Below are positions 31,217-41,796 of a stretch of DNA of 64,000 nucleotides, one piece after another; the stretch's first letter is position 1; each line of letters opens with the position of its first letter. This stretch comes from Acidobacteriota bacterium (GTDB taxonomy: Bacteria > Acidobacteriota > Terriglobia > Acidiferrales > UBA7541). Below the pieces are notes generated by a model that was not told the DNA's origin, did not search any database, and saw only the letters and a list, made by a program, of their open reading frames with translations. Location: positions 62,001 through 126,000 of the forward strand of contig JAJYLB010000004.1 of the NCBI GenBank assembly GCA_021788095.1, read 5' to 3'. The position numbers and the translations under genes are program-made.

Positions 31217-33121
31217 TTACGAGCCGTTGGCCAACGGCTTGGGCGCGAGGATCTGCCGCAGGTAATCGACGGTGCCTGGCACCCGCACAAGATGCGGGTA
31301 CTTCAGTCCACCCTCGTAATCGATCGTGTAGGGCGCGGTGACGCCATCGCCCGTCGCGGTGATCTGCAACGGCTTCTTGCTCTTCTGCGCCTGGGCGATC
31401 TCGCTCCGCAACAGGCCGGTGGTGTACGGGTGGCCGTCGATTGCCACAAGCTTCATGCCCGGTGCGAGTCCGGCCTGGAAAGCCGGCCCGTTCCATAACA
31501 CGTCCTCGACCGTGCCTTGCCGATCGAGGAACAAGCCCAGCGTGAACATCGCGTTGATACCTTGCCGGCTGAGTTCACCCTCGCCAACCTCTTCGTGCGC
31601 CTGCTGGTACCCCGAAGGTTGATCGGAATAGGCTAGGCGCCAACCGCTGGCGTCGATGCCCACAAGCAGCGGGACCTGCCGGCCCACGCCGTACAGCCAG
31701 TCGTGCAGGAAACTCGTCCAGTCATACGGCTGAACCGCGTCGAGAGTGGCGACGACGTCGTGAAAGGTGTAGGTATGGGTTCGGTAACTGCCGTTGTCGA
31801 CGCCGAAAAACCGCCGGGCAAAATCGTCGATCGAACGCCGATCGCGACTTAACGTCCGGATTTTCATGTCGACGGCCAGCCACAGCAGTTCGCCTTCACG
31901 ATAGAAATCGGTCTGCCGGCGCCAGTTGGACCATGCGGCCGTCGAGCCGTAGAGCAACTGCGCTGCGACGGTGGTGTCGATGAGCGGTCGCCACTCGCGA
32001 CCGGGTTGGTGTGCCATGGCCGCCGCCCGGTAAGCGACCGCCTGCCGCCAGGTGGCCGGCGACCACAACCCGCTTCGCGCCGTCAATACGTCGCCGAGGT
32101 AAGTGGTGAGCCCCTCATACACCCACACCATCCGCGTGCGTTCGGGACGCTCGAAGTTGGGTTGCCACAGCCCCGCCGGACGCATGAATTTGCCGTTCCA
32201 CGAGTGTGTGTATTCATGCGGCAACAGCGAGGCATCGAGCATGAAATGGCCGGCGTCGGCAAACATCTTCGCGCCGCCACGCGCGCGGTCATCACTCGAC
32301 TGGTGGTGTTCGAGACCGCCCGTCGAGACGTAGTCGCTCAACGTCAGAAGGAAGTGATAGTCGTCGTAGTGATGCGAGTGAAAGAGGGCCTGCGCCTGTT
32401 CGACCAGGTGACGATACCCGGCGAGTTGGGTATCGGAAATGTCCAGCGCCGCCGCACGATCGGCCACCATATCGAGATAACGATGCACCGGCGATCCGGC
32501 CGGGGTGAGATCGAGCTCCCGGAAATATTCCCCGGCAATCACCGGTGAATCGACCAGAGTGTTGAACGGTACGGGCTTGAACGCGATACGCCCCCCCTGG
32601 CGTGTTGCCGTCTTCAGCGCGCTCGCGTAGCCCCAGCGGGCGGGGATCACCAGCGTCGGTTCATACGTCTGTGCGCTGGTCGGATAGCCGGCCTGGTACA
32701 GCGCTACCTCGTTCCATTTCAGACCCAGCAGATGCGGTGTGACCCGGTCAGGCGCCGGGTATTGGAAGCGGATATCGATCCGGTCGACGCCCGCCGGCAC
32801 CGTCACATGAAACGCAAACATGTCCACTTCGTCGCGGAGCCATGCGATCCGTTTGCCGCCCGCCGTGATCTCCAGGCCCATCATCGTGCCGACCGGCCCG
32901 TCCGGCGCGTGATCGCCCGGAATCCATTCCGGGTAGTCAAGCTGCAGCGGTCCCGGCCTGACGGGCATCACCTCGTGCACGTAGAGAATCGCCTGTTGGG
33001 GATTGGGTAATCGCACCGTCAGCGCAACGGAGCCGGCTGGATCCTTCCCATCCGCCCGGGCGATGCAGGCCGCGAACGCGATGAGAGCGACCGCGCCAGG
33101 AAACAGCGACCATCGTTTCAT
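31217..33121 (-). CDS. M61-family metallopeptidase (glycyl aminopeptidase-like)
   Basis: LLPHEYTHSWNGKFMRPAGLW, VYEGLTTYLGDVL; C-terminal PDZ-like region; signal peptide. Confidence 0.9.
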   Translation of the reverse strand: MKRWSLFPGAVALIAFAACIARADGKDPAGSVALTVRLPNPQQAILYVHEVMPVRPGPLQLDYPEWIPGDHAPDGPVGTMMGLEITAGGKRIAWLRDEVDMFAFHVTVPAGVDRIDIRFQYPAPDRVTPHLLGLKWNEVALYQAGYPTSAQTYEPTLVIPARWGYASALKTATRQGGRIAFKPVPFNTLVDSPVIAGEYFRELDLTPAGSPVHRYLDMVADRAAALDISDTQLAGYRHLVEQAQALFHSHHYDDYHFLLTLSDYVSTGGLEHHQSSDDRARGGAKMFADAGHFMLDASLLPHEYTHSWNGKFMRPAGLWQPNFERPERTRMVWVYEGLTTYLGDVLTARSGLWSPATWRQAVAYRAAAMAHQPGREWRPLIDTTVAAQLLYGSTAAWSNWRRQTDFYREGELLWLAVDMKIRTLSRDRRSIDDFARRFFGVDNGSYRTHTYTFHDVVATLDAVQPYDWTSFLHDWLYGVGRQVPLLVGIDASGWRLAYSDQPSGYQQAHEEVGEGELSRQGINAMFTLGLFLDRQGTVEDVLWNGPAFQAGLAPGMKLVAIDGHPYTTGLLRSEIAQAQKSKKPLQITATGDGVTAPYTIDYEGGLKYPHLVRVPGTVDYLRQILAPKPLANGS

Positions 33122-33186
33122 GATCCCTACCTTATCCTTCCGGCGCGAGCGCGCCGCAGATGCCGGGTCGGGCCGTCATGCCGCGC

Positions 33187-35367
33187 TCAGTTGTTCGCCG
33201 GGATTTTTTCTCCCTTGACCAGCACTTGGACGAAGAAGTCGGCCGCGGCCTGATACGCGCGCATCCACGTTTTCCACATCAGGAAACCGTGGATTTCATC
33301 CGGGAACACGAGGGTTTCGAACGGCACGTGGTCTTGGCGTAGCCGCTCCACCAGGTCCACGGACTGATTGAAGGGAACGTTGCGATCGTCGTCGCCCTGA
33401 ATCAGCAGGACGGGCGATTTCCACGTGGCCACGGAGGCATCGGGCGAAGAATCCCAGGCGAGTTTCATCGCCTGCGCGATATCGGGCGGGCTGCCTTCGT
33501 GACGGCCCAGCAGGCCGAACCAGTGCGTGAGGAACATGGACCAATCGTGGACGCCGTGCATATCCACGCCCGCCTTGAAAATATCGGAATTGCGAGCCAG
33601 GCCCATGGCGGTCAGGTAGCCGCCGTAGCTGCCGCCCCACAGTCCTATGCGGCCCGGATCCACGTAAGGCAGCGCCTGCAGGTATTTCGCGGCGGCAACG
33701 ATGTCTTGGTATTCGGAAGCGCCGCGCCAGCCCGCGTTCTCCGGATGGCGAAACGCGCGGCCGTACATAATCCCGGTGCGGTAGTTGACGGAAAAAACGA
33801 CGAAACCGAGGCTGACGAGGTACTGATTTTCCGCGTACGCGTAGTGGTAGTAATCCATGGGATTGAAGCCGAGCATCATCTGGCGCATCGGCCCGCCGTG
33901 CATGTAGACGAGCGCGGGGGCGTGCTCGATGCGGCCGCGGGGAACGAACAGCTGGCCGTGCAGGGTCAGTCCGTCGAGGCTCTTGAAAACGACCTGCTTC
34001 GGCGTGACGAGGTCGGCGGAGGGATAGTGAGCCACGAGCTGGCCGGCGATGAGGCGACGGCCCCCGGCGGCGAGCAGGTAGGGCATCGCCGGCGAAGTGG
34101 CCGAGGAGCCAAGGCAAAGGTCGTATTTGCCGTCGCCGGTTTCGACGGGGAACCATTCGATCGTCGCGCCTTCGGTGAGCGCCTGCGGCGCGCCGCCCGC
34201 GACGCTCACGCACCAAATGTGCCGGCGATCCACGTCGTTTTCATTCGAAGAATAGAGAACCGTTTCGCGACCGGGAGCGACGGTGACGTCCTTGATCTCG
34301 TAATCCCCCGAGGTCAGCCGAAGCGGTTCGCCGCCCGTGGCGGGAATCGTGTAGAGATGGTTCCAGCCGTCCGTTGTTGCGTCGAAGAGCAGGCGATGAC
34401 CCGCGACCCACTGGAACGATTCGTTTTCGCGCTGATGCGGGAAAGAATCGTTCAGCGCATCCCCGCTTTGCCAGACGCGATGGGCCCGGCCGGTTTTCGG
34501 ATCGCCAACCCAAATCGACCACGGCTCGGGGCGTACGGGGATGATGGGAACCTTGTTTTCATCGCCGTGGCGGCGAAGGAAGGCGATTTCGCCGCCGTCG
34601 GGCGACCAGCGCGGCATGACGTCGCGATCGAAGCTGGGCTGCATGTAGCGGATCGTGCGATCGCTAAACGAGTAGATGGGAATGAGGCCGTGGTCGCCGC
34701 GATCGGATTGGAAAGCCATCGAGCGGCTGTCCGGAGACCAGCGCGGCTGGGAATTATCCCCGCGAACGTACCCGATGGGTTGCGCCGGCTCGCCGCCGGA
34801 AATCGGCGCGACCCAGATTTGGCCGCGTGCGGCCCAGGCGGCCATCTGGCCGTTGGGCGAAATTTCAATATCTTCGCATCCCTCCTCGCTGCAATCCATC
34901 GTGCCGAGCAGGCGCGGCTCGCCGCCGGAAGCGACGTCCACGGCCCAGACGTCCTGTTGGGGCCGAACGACGAGGCTATTGGGGTCGGCGACTTCGCCGA
35001 CGGAATTGGTTTCCGAGCCGCGGGCATAAACGATGGTGCGGCCGTCGGGCGTCAGACGCAGGCTGGCGATCGGCCGGCCGTCGTCTTCGGCGTAGCGCGT
35101 GACGGCGCGCGCATCGGTGAAATTCGGGCCGTCGGCCACCCAGACGTTGCGCACCCCTTCGATGTTGAAGACCCACGCGATGCGCTCGCCGCGAGCGGCG
35201 GCGGTGATTTCGTCGGGAAACGCAAAGCTCATGAACTGGCTGAGCGTGGGATGTTGAGCGAAGCCGGGCACGGCAAGCACCGCCGCAGCAAGCAAAACGA
35301 GCCACGGACGCGCCGGGCGGGCGCCGCGGATCACGCTTCGAATAGAGACGATCTCTCGCATGGGCAT
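33187..35367 (-). CDS. S9-family prolyl oligopeptidase-type peptidase
   Basis: GLWGGSYGGYLTAMGLAR (GxSxG), VLLIQGDDDRNVPFNQS, beta-propeller N-domain; start placed at internal MPMREIV. Confidence 0.9.
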   Translation of the reverse strand: MPMREIVSIRSVIRGARPARPWLVLLAAAVLAVPGFAQHPTLSQFMSFAFPDEITAAARGERIAWVFNIEGVRNVWVADGPNFTDARAVTRYAEDDGRPIASLRLTPDGRTIVYARGSETNSVGEVADPNSLVVRPQQDVWAVDVASGGEPRLLGTMDCSEEGCEDIEISPNGQMAAWAARGQIWVAPISGGEPAQPIGYVRGDNSQPRWSPDSRSMAFQSDRGDHGLIPIYSFSDRTIRYMQPSFDRDVMPRWSPDGGEIAFLRRHGDENKVPIIPVRPEPWSIWVGDPKTGRAHRVWQSGDALNDSFPHQRENESFQWVAGHRLLFDATTDGWNHLYTIPATGGEPLRLTSGDYEIKDVTVAPGRETVLYSSNENDVDRRHIWCVSVAGGAPQALTEGATIEWFPVETGDGKYDLCLGSSATSPAMPYLLAAGGRRLIAGQLVAHYPSADLVTPKQVVFKSLDGLTLHGQLFVPRGRIEHAPALVYMHGGPMRQMMLGFNPMDYYHYAYAENQYLVSLGFVVFSVNYRTGIMYGRAFRHPENAGWRGASEYQDIVAAAKYLQALPYVDPGRIGLWGGSYGGYLTAMGLARNSDIFKAGVDMHGVHDWSMFLTHWFGLLGRHEGSPPDIAQAMKLAWDSSPDASVATWKSPVLLIQGDDDRNVPFNQSVDLVERLRQDHVPFETLVFPDEIHGFLMWKTWMRAYQAAADFFVQVLVKGEKIPANN

Positions 35368-35522
35368 CTCTCCCTGTGGCATTGGCTGGCGAGCCGAATC
35401 ATACGACGGAAAACGGAGATTGCAAGGCGGGACGAGCGGGGACTTCCAGGTTGTGGTATGGTGAGCAGCTTCGGGCCGCGCGCTCATCCGGTAGCGCCGC
35501 AAGGGATCGCGGGAGTGACGCC

Positions 35523-37514
35523 ATGTTTCCGCGCCGCCGAACGATTGTGTTGCTCGCCGCCGCGCTGCTTCTGCTCGCGCCCTGGCCTCGCTTCCCCGCG
35601 CCAACCGCCGCCCGGCAGTCCGCCGGCCTTCCCGCTCTTTTCACCAAGCGCGACGTCATGATTCCCATGCGCGACGGCGTGCGCTTGCACACCGAAATTT
35701 ACACGCCGCGCCATCCATCGGCCCCGCTTCCGTTCCTCATCACGCGCACGCCCTACGGTCTCGGCGACGGCCCCCAGGGCTACTCCCGCCTGCTCGACAT
35801 GTATCGCGCGATGTTCCCGGACGGCGGCTATCTCTTCGTTTTTCAGGACATTCGCGGCCGTTATGGCTCGGAAGGCCGATTCGAGATGAATCGGCCGCCC
35901 TGCGAGCCCCCGCGCTCGGGCTGCATCGACGAAGGCACCGATACCTACGACACCATCTCCTGGCTCCTCGAAAACGTTCCCGGGAACAACGGCCGTGCCG
36001 GCATGCTCGGCATCTCTTACGGCGGCTGGTTGACGGCCATGGCGCTGCTCCACCCGCACCCGGCGCTCAAGGCTGCATCCGAGCAAGCTTCGCCGGCGGA
36101 TATGTTTCTCGGCGACGATTTCCATCACAACGGCGCGTTCCGGCTCAGCTACGGCTTCGAATACGCCGCGATGATGGAAACCGGCAAGGAAAATTATCTG
36201 TTCCCCTTCGATCGCTACGACACGTTCGCGTGGTACCTCCGCCTCGGCCCGCTTTCCAACGTGGATCGGCTCTATCTGCACGGTCGCGTGCCCACGTGGG
36301 AAGACTTCGCTCACCACCCCAATTACGACTCGTTCTGGCAGCGGCAGGCCGTCTGGCCCTATTTCGAGCGCTTGACGCTCACCGTGCCGAACCTGAACGT
36401 CGCCGGCTGGTGGGATCAGGAGGATTTCTGGGGCCCTATCCGCATCTACGAAGCGTCCCAGCTTCACGACGTCCATCACGACAACTATCTGGTGGTCGGC
36501 CCGTGGAATCACGGCGGATGGGCGCGAGGATCGGGCTCGCATCTCGGCCCGATCCAGTTCGGTTCGCCCACCAGCGAGTATTTCCGCCGAAAGATTCAAG
36601 CCGCGTGGTTTGCCTTTTGGCTGAAGGGCAAAGGCCGGCTGCCGCTTTCGAAGGCGCTCACGTTCCAGACGGGCACGAATCGCTGGATCGACGACTCCGC
36701 GTGGCCGCCGGTCCGAGGGATCGTTCATCAGAAGCTCTACTTCCGTAGCGGCGCTCGCCTCGCCTTTGCTCCGCCTGAAGGGACCGGCCCCGGCGCTTTC
36801 GACACCTACCTCTCCGATCCCGCCCATCCGGTGCCCTATCGCCATCGGCCTGTCGAGGAAACCTACGGCCCGGGCAGCCATTGGTATACCTGGCTGGTCG
36901 AGGATCAGCGGTTCGTTTACGAGCGGCCCGATACGGTGGCGTGGGAGACTCCCGTTCTCCCGCACGACGTCACCGTGAGCGGAGACATCGTGGCTCATCT
37001 GTACGCCGCAACCTCGGGCAGTGACAGCGACTGGGTGGTGAAACTGATCGACGTCTTTCCCGAGCAGTACCCCGACGAGCTTCACCAACTGCAGAGCCTG
37101 GAAGCAGAAGCCGCTTCGAAGCCGCAATCGGCCGCCGGCCAGCAAGAGCGCGCGCTCCTCGAGCGCATGCCCATGAGCGGCTACCAGCTCATGATTGCCG
37201 ACGAGATCTTCCGCGGCCGCTTCCGCAAGAGCTACGGGCATCCCGAGCCGATCGTGCCGAATCGAGTGACGCGTTACGCGATCGATCTCCACACCAACAA
37301 TCACACGTTCTTGAAGGGGCACCGTATCATGGTCCAGGTCCAGAGCACCTGGTTCCCCCTCTACGACCGCAATCCGCAGAAATTCGTGCCCAACATCTTC
37401 GAAGCGAAACCCGCCGATTATCAAAAAGCCGTACAACGCATCTACCGCTCGCGCCGTTACCCTTCCTCGATCGATCTCCCGGTCGCCGCGGCCGAATCGC
37501 CTGCCAGACAGTAG
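35523..37514 (+). CDS. CocE/NonD-family X-Pro dipeptidyl-peptidase-like hydrolase
   Basis: VMIPMRDGVRLHTEIYTPR, MLGISYGGWLTAMAL, VGPWNHGGWARG. Confidence 0.92.
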   Translation: MFPRRRTIVLLAAALLLLAPWPRFPAPTAARQSAGLPALFTKRDVMIPMRDGVRLHTEIYTPRHPSAPLPFLITRTPYGLGDGPQGYSRLLDMYRAMFPDGGYLFVFQDIRGRYGSEGRFEMNRPPCEPPRSGCIDEGTDTYDTISWLLENVPGNNGRAGMLGISYGGWLTAMALLHPHPALKAASEQASPADMFLGDDFHHNGAFRLSYGFEYAAMMETGKENYLFPFDRYDTFAWYLRLGPLSNVDRLYLHGRVPTWEDFAHHPNYDSFWQRQAVWPYFERLTLTVPNLNVAGWWDQEDFWGPIRIYEASQLHDVHHDNYLVVGPWNHGGWARGSGSHLGPIQFGSPTSEYFRRKIQAAWFAFWLKGKGRLPLSKALTFQTGTNRWIDDSAWPPVRGIVHQKLYFRSGARLAFAPPEGTGPGAFDTYLSDPAHPVPYRHRPVEETYGPGSHWYTWLVEDQRFVYERPDTVAWETPVLPHDVTVSGDIVAHLYAATSGSDSDWVVKLIDVFPEQYPDELHQLQSLEAEAASKPQSAAGQQERALLERMPMSGYQLMIADEIFRGRFRKSYGHPEPIVPNRVTRYAIDLHTNNHTFLKGHRIMVQVQSTWFPLYDRNPQKFVPNIFEAKPADYQKAVQRIYRSRRYPSSIDLPVAAAESPARQ

Positions 37515-37578
37515 GGCGCCGGGGAAAGATGGCACTCGCTGCCATCGGGCAAGGGAAACCCATCCTCGCACGGGATGT

Positions 37579-38955
37579 CTAGGATTCGGTTTCCGCAGGC
37601 TCATCCACGGGAAAATCGAACTGGATCAGTTGGCTCCGAAAGCCTCTGGTTTTCACCGCGCCGTAAAGGATGCCAGCGGTCATCCAGATACCGCCCGCGA
37701 GTTTGGCCCGCCAGCCGAGATGCAGCCAGAGGAACAGGCAAATGAGGAAGCCGAGCAGGGGAGGGAAGAGATGGGTCCACCGTTTTTCCTTGGCTCGAAG
37801 GTAATAGCGGACGAACGCGGCCGCGTTCACGCCCATGAAAGCGATGAGGGCGCCGAAATTCAGCATTTCCGCGCCGAGCGCGTAGGTCATGGTGAACGCA
37901 CCCACCAGCGCGATGGCCCCCACGAGCAGCACGTTGTTCCTCGGAACGCGATTCCGGGGATCGACGGCGCCGAAGAATGACTTCGGCAGGGCGTTGCCTC
38001 GGCCCATGCCAAAGAGCAACCGCGCCGCGCCGAGAAGCGAACCCAGGCCCGAGCCGAAGTTCGCGACCAGCAAGGTCACGTTGACCAGGACGAAAAGAAA
38101 CGTCCCCCCGACCCGCCCTGAAATGTAGACGAAGGCAGTGGTGACCTCGGGGAAGGAGCGCGACGCCGGCCAGACGAGCTGCGCCAAATAGACTTCCGCC
38201 GAAGCCAGCACGCCCGTGATCAGACACACCAGGACGGTCGCCCAAAGCACGTTGCGGCGGGGATTCTTGACCTCTTCCGAGAGCGTCGAGATGCCGTCGA
38301 ACCCGATGTAGGTGAGCACGGCAATGGACGTGCCGTGAAGAACGGCGGAAGAGGAAAAGGTCTTGGGGTTGTAAAAGGGATGCGTAAAGAAGTCCGGCTC
38401 GAACCGCGGCAGGTGCAAGAGGTAGCGAATGGCGGCGAAACCGAAAATGACGATCACCACACCCATCCCGGCGGCGAGGAGGGCGTTGATCCGCGCCGAA
38501 GTCTCGATGCGCCGCAGATTGAGCCAGACGAATAACGCCACGAAGAAAATCGCCCAGGCGAAATAGGGGACGGAGGGAAAGAAATCCCGCGCGCCCTGGC
38601 TCAGCCAGATCGTGCAGATCAGGGGATTCAGGATGTAATCCATCGCCATGCTCCAGCCAGTCACGTACCCGAGGGCGGGGTGCAACTCGCGGCCAACGTA
38701 GGTGAAGGCGGAGCCGGCGCTGGGATAGAGGCGGGCCATGCGGCCGTAGCTGATTGCGGTGAAGAGCATGGCGACCATGGCGATCAGAATCGCCGTGACC
38801 ACGTGGCCGCGCGCCGCGTCGCTGATCACCCCAAAAGGCGACATGGGCGCGACGGGCTGGATGATGATGATGCCGTAAAGAATCAAACCCCACAGGCCGA
38901 GGCTTCGGCGGAGGCCGAGCCCGCGCGTGCTGGCCTCGGCTGGCTGGCCGGCCAT
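37579..38955 (-). CDS. APC-family amino acid permease
   Basis: LGLRRSLGLWGLILYGIIIIQPVAPMSPFGVIS; multi-TM; GFDGISTLSEEVKNPRRN. Confidence 0.92.
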   Translation of the reverse strand: MAGQPAEASTRGLGLRRSLGLWGLILYGIIIIQPVAPMSPFGVISDAARGHVVTAILIAMVAMLFTAISYGRMARLYPSAGSAFTYVGRELHPALGYVTGWSMAMDYILNPLICTIWLSQGARDFFPSVPYFAWAIFFVALFVWLNLRRIETSARINALLAAGMGVVIVIFGFAAIRYLLHLPRFEPDFFTHPFYNPKTFSSSAVLHGTSIAVLTYIGFDGISTLSEEVKNPRRNVLWATVLVCLITGVLASAEVYLAQLVWPASRSFPEVTTAFVYISGRVGGTFLFVLVNVTLLVANFGSGLGSLLGAARLLFGMGRGNALPKSFFGAVDPRNRVPRNNVLLVGAIALVGAFTMTYALGAEMLNFGALIAFMGVNAAAFVRYYLRAKEKRWTHLFPPLLGFLICLFLWLHLGWRAKLAGGIWMTAGILYGAVKTRGFRSQLIQFDFPVDEPAETES

Positions 38956-39075
38956 TAGGAAGCTTCCTCGATGAGCCGCCAAAGGAAGACCGGCGCGGAA
39001 CGCTGCACGAGGCGACAAGGCAGCGGGATGACCAAAGGCGCCTCTCCCGGCGGCGGTGGTTCTCCCATCACCGGG

Positions 39076-41793
39076 TTACCTTCCCCCTCCCGGCGGCTTC
39101 GCCGGCGGGCGAGGAAAAAGGGGCAGCGTGGCCTTCTCGATATTCCAGCCCGCCACCTCGAGTTCCGCGTGGGCGCCCAGTTTGACCCAGGCAGGATAGC
39201 GCGCCGTGAGCGTTCGCGATTCACCGGGCATCAGCTCGATGTAATTGTCGTTCCAGAAAACCGGCAGATACGGCTCCCCCGTCTTCGCGTCCACGACGCC
39301 GACCCGCACCTGGAAGGCCAAGTGAGCGCCGCGGTTGCGCAAAATCACACGAACGGCGTCGCGGCCCCGGAGTCTTTCCCTTGCGGCCGAGGCCTCCAGC
39401 CGCACGGGCGGGAGCCGGTCGAGCATTCGCATGTCCTCGTATGTGGATTCCGGAGTGCGCTCGTACTTCGTTTGGTTCCATTCGAAGACCGGCTGCTGGC
39501 TCGACAGCCAGTAGAAATTCGAGTCGATCGTCCTCCCGGCGGCGTCTTCGAGCCCCAGCTTGACGAAATAAACCGCCGGCCTTGGGGCCTTCGGAAAAGG
39601 CGGAAGGACCAGGATTCTCTGGCTGCTGTTCTCCTGGACGTTCACCGTGGCGCGTCGCGAGAACAGGCGCTTGAGGCCAACATCGTAGACCCGAGCGGTG
39701 ACGGTCATGGCGGGAAAGGCGCGATAGAGGTTGTTGACTACCACCACGCTGCGGTCGTCGTAAGAATACTGGACGTGCACGGGCTGGTTGGCTTCTTTGG
39801 CGCCGAAATAGCCGCCCGCGGGATCGAGGTAGTAGTCGTAAAGATGCCAGAAGAGGGAAGGCCAGGCGTTGTCCAGCATCCATTGGATCACGCCCGTGGA
39901 AGCGAACTGATTGCGCCGGTACGCCTCGAACATCGCCCGCTCGCCCGCGTAGGTCATGGCTTGCGCCTTGGCTTCGTAATCTTCGAGATTCTTGGGCGGG
40001 CCGTAGGTCGCCGCCATCGCCCCGTCAAACGCGGAAAGCGTCTGGAAGGCGCCGGAAGCGGAGTGAAAGTGCCAGGATTCGTTGGGCGGCCAGATCGCGT
40101 CGGCGGGCATCATTCGGCGCAGGCTGCTCGCCGGCGGAGGAGCGGCGCCGGGGCTTGTCTCGGTGATGAATCCCCAGGCGCCCCCAAACTTCTTGGCCTG
40201 CGGCTCGAGCCAGTATTCGGGGGAAACGTAGTCATACGGCCCCGTCATTTTCACTCCGGAAGGGCCGGTGACGGAGGTGGGTTGTTGCGACGCGGACGAA
40301 AGATAGGGATTCGGCCAGTCCTCTTCCTGCAAAACCTTGATATAGCTTCGCTCGACCCACGCCGGCGGCGGGTTGTCGCTGCCGTTCAACCAAACCAGCA
40401 GGCTCGGATGGCTCCGCAGCCGCAGAATCTGGGATCGCAACTGCGCGGTGGCAATGGCCAGGTCCCGCGGCTTCCAGTCCTTCCAGTGTTCCCAGAAACT
40501 GCAGCAACACCAGCCCGCCATGATCAGCACGCCACGCTGGTCGGCCAAATCGAAGAAGGCCTCCGGCTCGGCGAGCTTGCCCTCGAGACGAATCGTATTC
40601 AGCCCCATCTGCCGGACGTAATCAAACTGGGCTTCCAGGCGCCTTGGCGACTGGCGCAACAGCATGTCGGGCGCCCACCCGCCCCCGCGGATCAGGATTC
40701 GCCTGCCATTGATGCGGAAGAGCCGGTAGCCTTCCCGATTGAATCCCGAGGTGATTTGCCGAATGCCGAAACGGATTGCCTGCCGGTCGGAGAGAGCCCC
40801 GGCGACGATCACCCGCATCACCAGCGTATGCAGGGTCTGCGGCCCCAGGCCGTACGGCCACCACACTTGGGGATGCGCGACGCGCAACTGGGGGTATTGC
40901 GCGGGCGAAAACGTGACCGCACGGACCTCGCCCGGCGCGAGAGCAACCTTCTGCTGAAGATGGATCCCTTCGAGCGTTCCCGCGACCACGGCGTTCACCG
41001 GCTGACTGGCTGCGTTGCGCACTTCGGCCGTCACCGTCAAATCGGCTACGTCGAGAGACCGGTCCGGGAAGCGCGTGACCACTTGCGGATAGCGAAGCGC
41101 CACCGGCCCGCTCGCCGTCAGATAGACGTCGCCCCACAGGCCCATGTCTTTATCCGGCGGCATGGGATTCCAGTCCACGAAGTTCATCGCCAGGTCCCGT
41201 TCGGTCGGCGCAAAGATCTCGACGGCCAGAGTGTTCTTCCGGCCCGGGAAGAGGAAGCGGGTGACGTTGAACGAATAGATTCGGAAAGCGCCGGCCACTT
41301 CGCTTGAATCGGCGAGCTTCCGCCCGTTGACCCAGAGATTCGCGCGGTAGTTGATGCCGTCGAAGTGCAGCCAAATGTCGCGGCCTTGAAAATCACGCGG
41401 CAGGGAGAACTCCGTGCGATACCACCAGGGGCAGGCAAACGGACTGTCCTTTGGCATGGGGAGGTTGGCGAAGTTGGCTCCGAGCGGATACGTCGTTCCG
41501 GGAATGTTTCGCAAATTCATGCCGAAGTAAGGATCGGGATAGGTGTCGTCGGCGACGAGCGCGGCGAGCACCGTGGAAGGCACCGCCGTGGAATGCCATC
41601 GCGAGGAGCGGAAATCGGGTGAAGAAATCCGCGCGCCGGTCGCGTGCATTTGGCAGGACGGCTGGAGCTGCCAGCCGGTCCGCAGCGGCAGCCGCATATC
41701 GGCTTGCGCCGCGGCTTGCGCTGGAAAGTACGCACAGGCAGCAAAGACAAGGGCGAAGCACCAAGGAAGGCATCTTGCCGGAGCCCTCGACAT
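39076..41793 (-). CDS. GH2 glycoside hydrolase, exo-beta-D-glucosaminidase-like
   Basis: DWNPMPPDKDMGLWGDVYL, WLNGSDNPPPAWVE, FGGAWGFITETSPG; signal peptide. Confidence 0.8.
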   Translation of the reverse strand: MSRAPARCLPWCFALVFAACAYFPAQAAAQADMRLPLRTGWQLQPSCQMHATGARISSPDFRSSRWHSTAVPSTVLAALVADDTYPDPYFGMNLRNIPGTTYPLGANFANLPMPKDSPFACPWWYRTEFSLPRDFQGRDIWLHFDGINYRANLWVNGRKLADSSEVAGAFRIYSFNVTRFLFPGRKNTLAVEIFAPTERDLAMNFVDWNPMPPDKDMGLWGDVYLTASGPVALRYPQVVTRFPDRSLDVADLTVTAEVRNAASQPVNAVVAGTLEGIHLQQKVALAPGEVRAVTFSPAQYPQLRVAHPQVWWPYGLGPQTLHTLVMRVIVAGALSDRQAIRFGIRQITSGFNREGYRLFRINGRRILIRGGGWAPDMLLRQSPRRLEAQFDYVRQMGLNTIRLEGKLAEPEAFFDLADQRGVLIMAGWCCCSFWEHWKDWKPRDLAIATAQLRSQILRLRSHPSLLVWLNGSDNPPPAWVERSYIKVLQEEDWPNPYLSSASQQPTSVTGPSGVKMTGPYDYVSPEYWLEPQAKKFGGAWGFITETSPGAAPPPASSLRRMMPADAIWPPNESWHFHSASGAFQTLSAFDGAMAATYGPPKNLEDYEAKAQAMTYAGERAMFEAYRRNQFASTGVIQWMLDNAWPSLFWHLYDYYLDPAGGYFGAKEANQPVHVQYSYDDRSVVVVNNLYRAFPAMTVTARVYDVGLKRLFSRRATVNVQENSSQRILVLPPFPKAPRPAVYFVKLGLEDAAGRTIDSNFYWLSSQQPVFEWNQTKYERTPESTYEDMRMLDRLPPVRLEASAARERLRGRDAVRVILRNRGAHLAFQVRVGVVDAKTGEPYLPVFWNDNYIELMPGESRTLTARYPAWVKLGAHAELEVAGWNIEKATLPLFPRPPAKPPGGGR

Positions 41794-41796
41794 CAG

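Noticed and set aside
33499-35661. 720-aa plus-strand ORF opposite the S9 peptidase
   Set aside because: Shadow ORF; the minus strand has the GGSYGG catalytic motif.
35484-37604. 706-aa minus-strand ORF opposite the CocE hydrolase
   Set aside because: Shadow ORF; the plus strand carries the catalytic motifs.
38971-41307. 778-aa plus-strand ORF opposite the GH2 gene
   Set aside because: Shadow ORF; no recognisable domain and biased composition.
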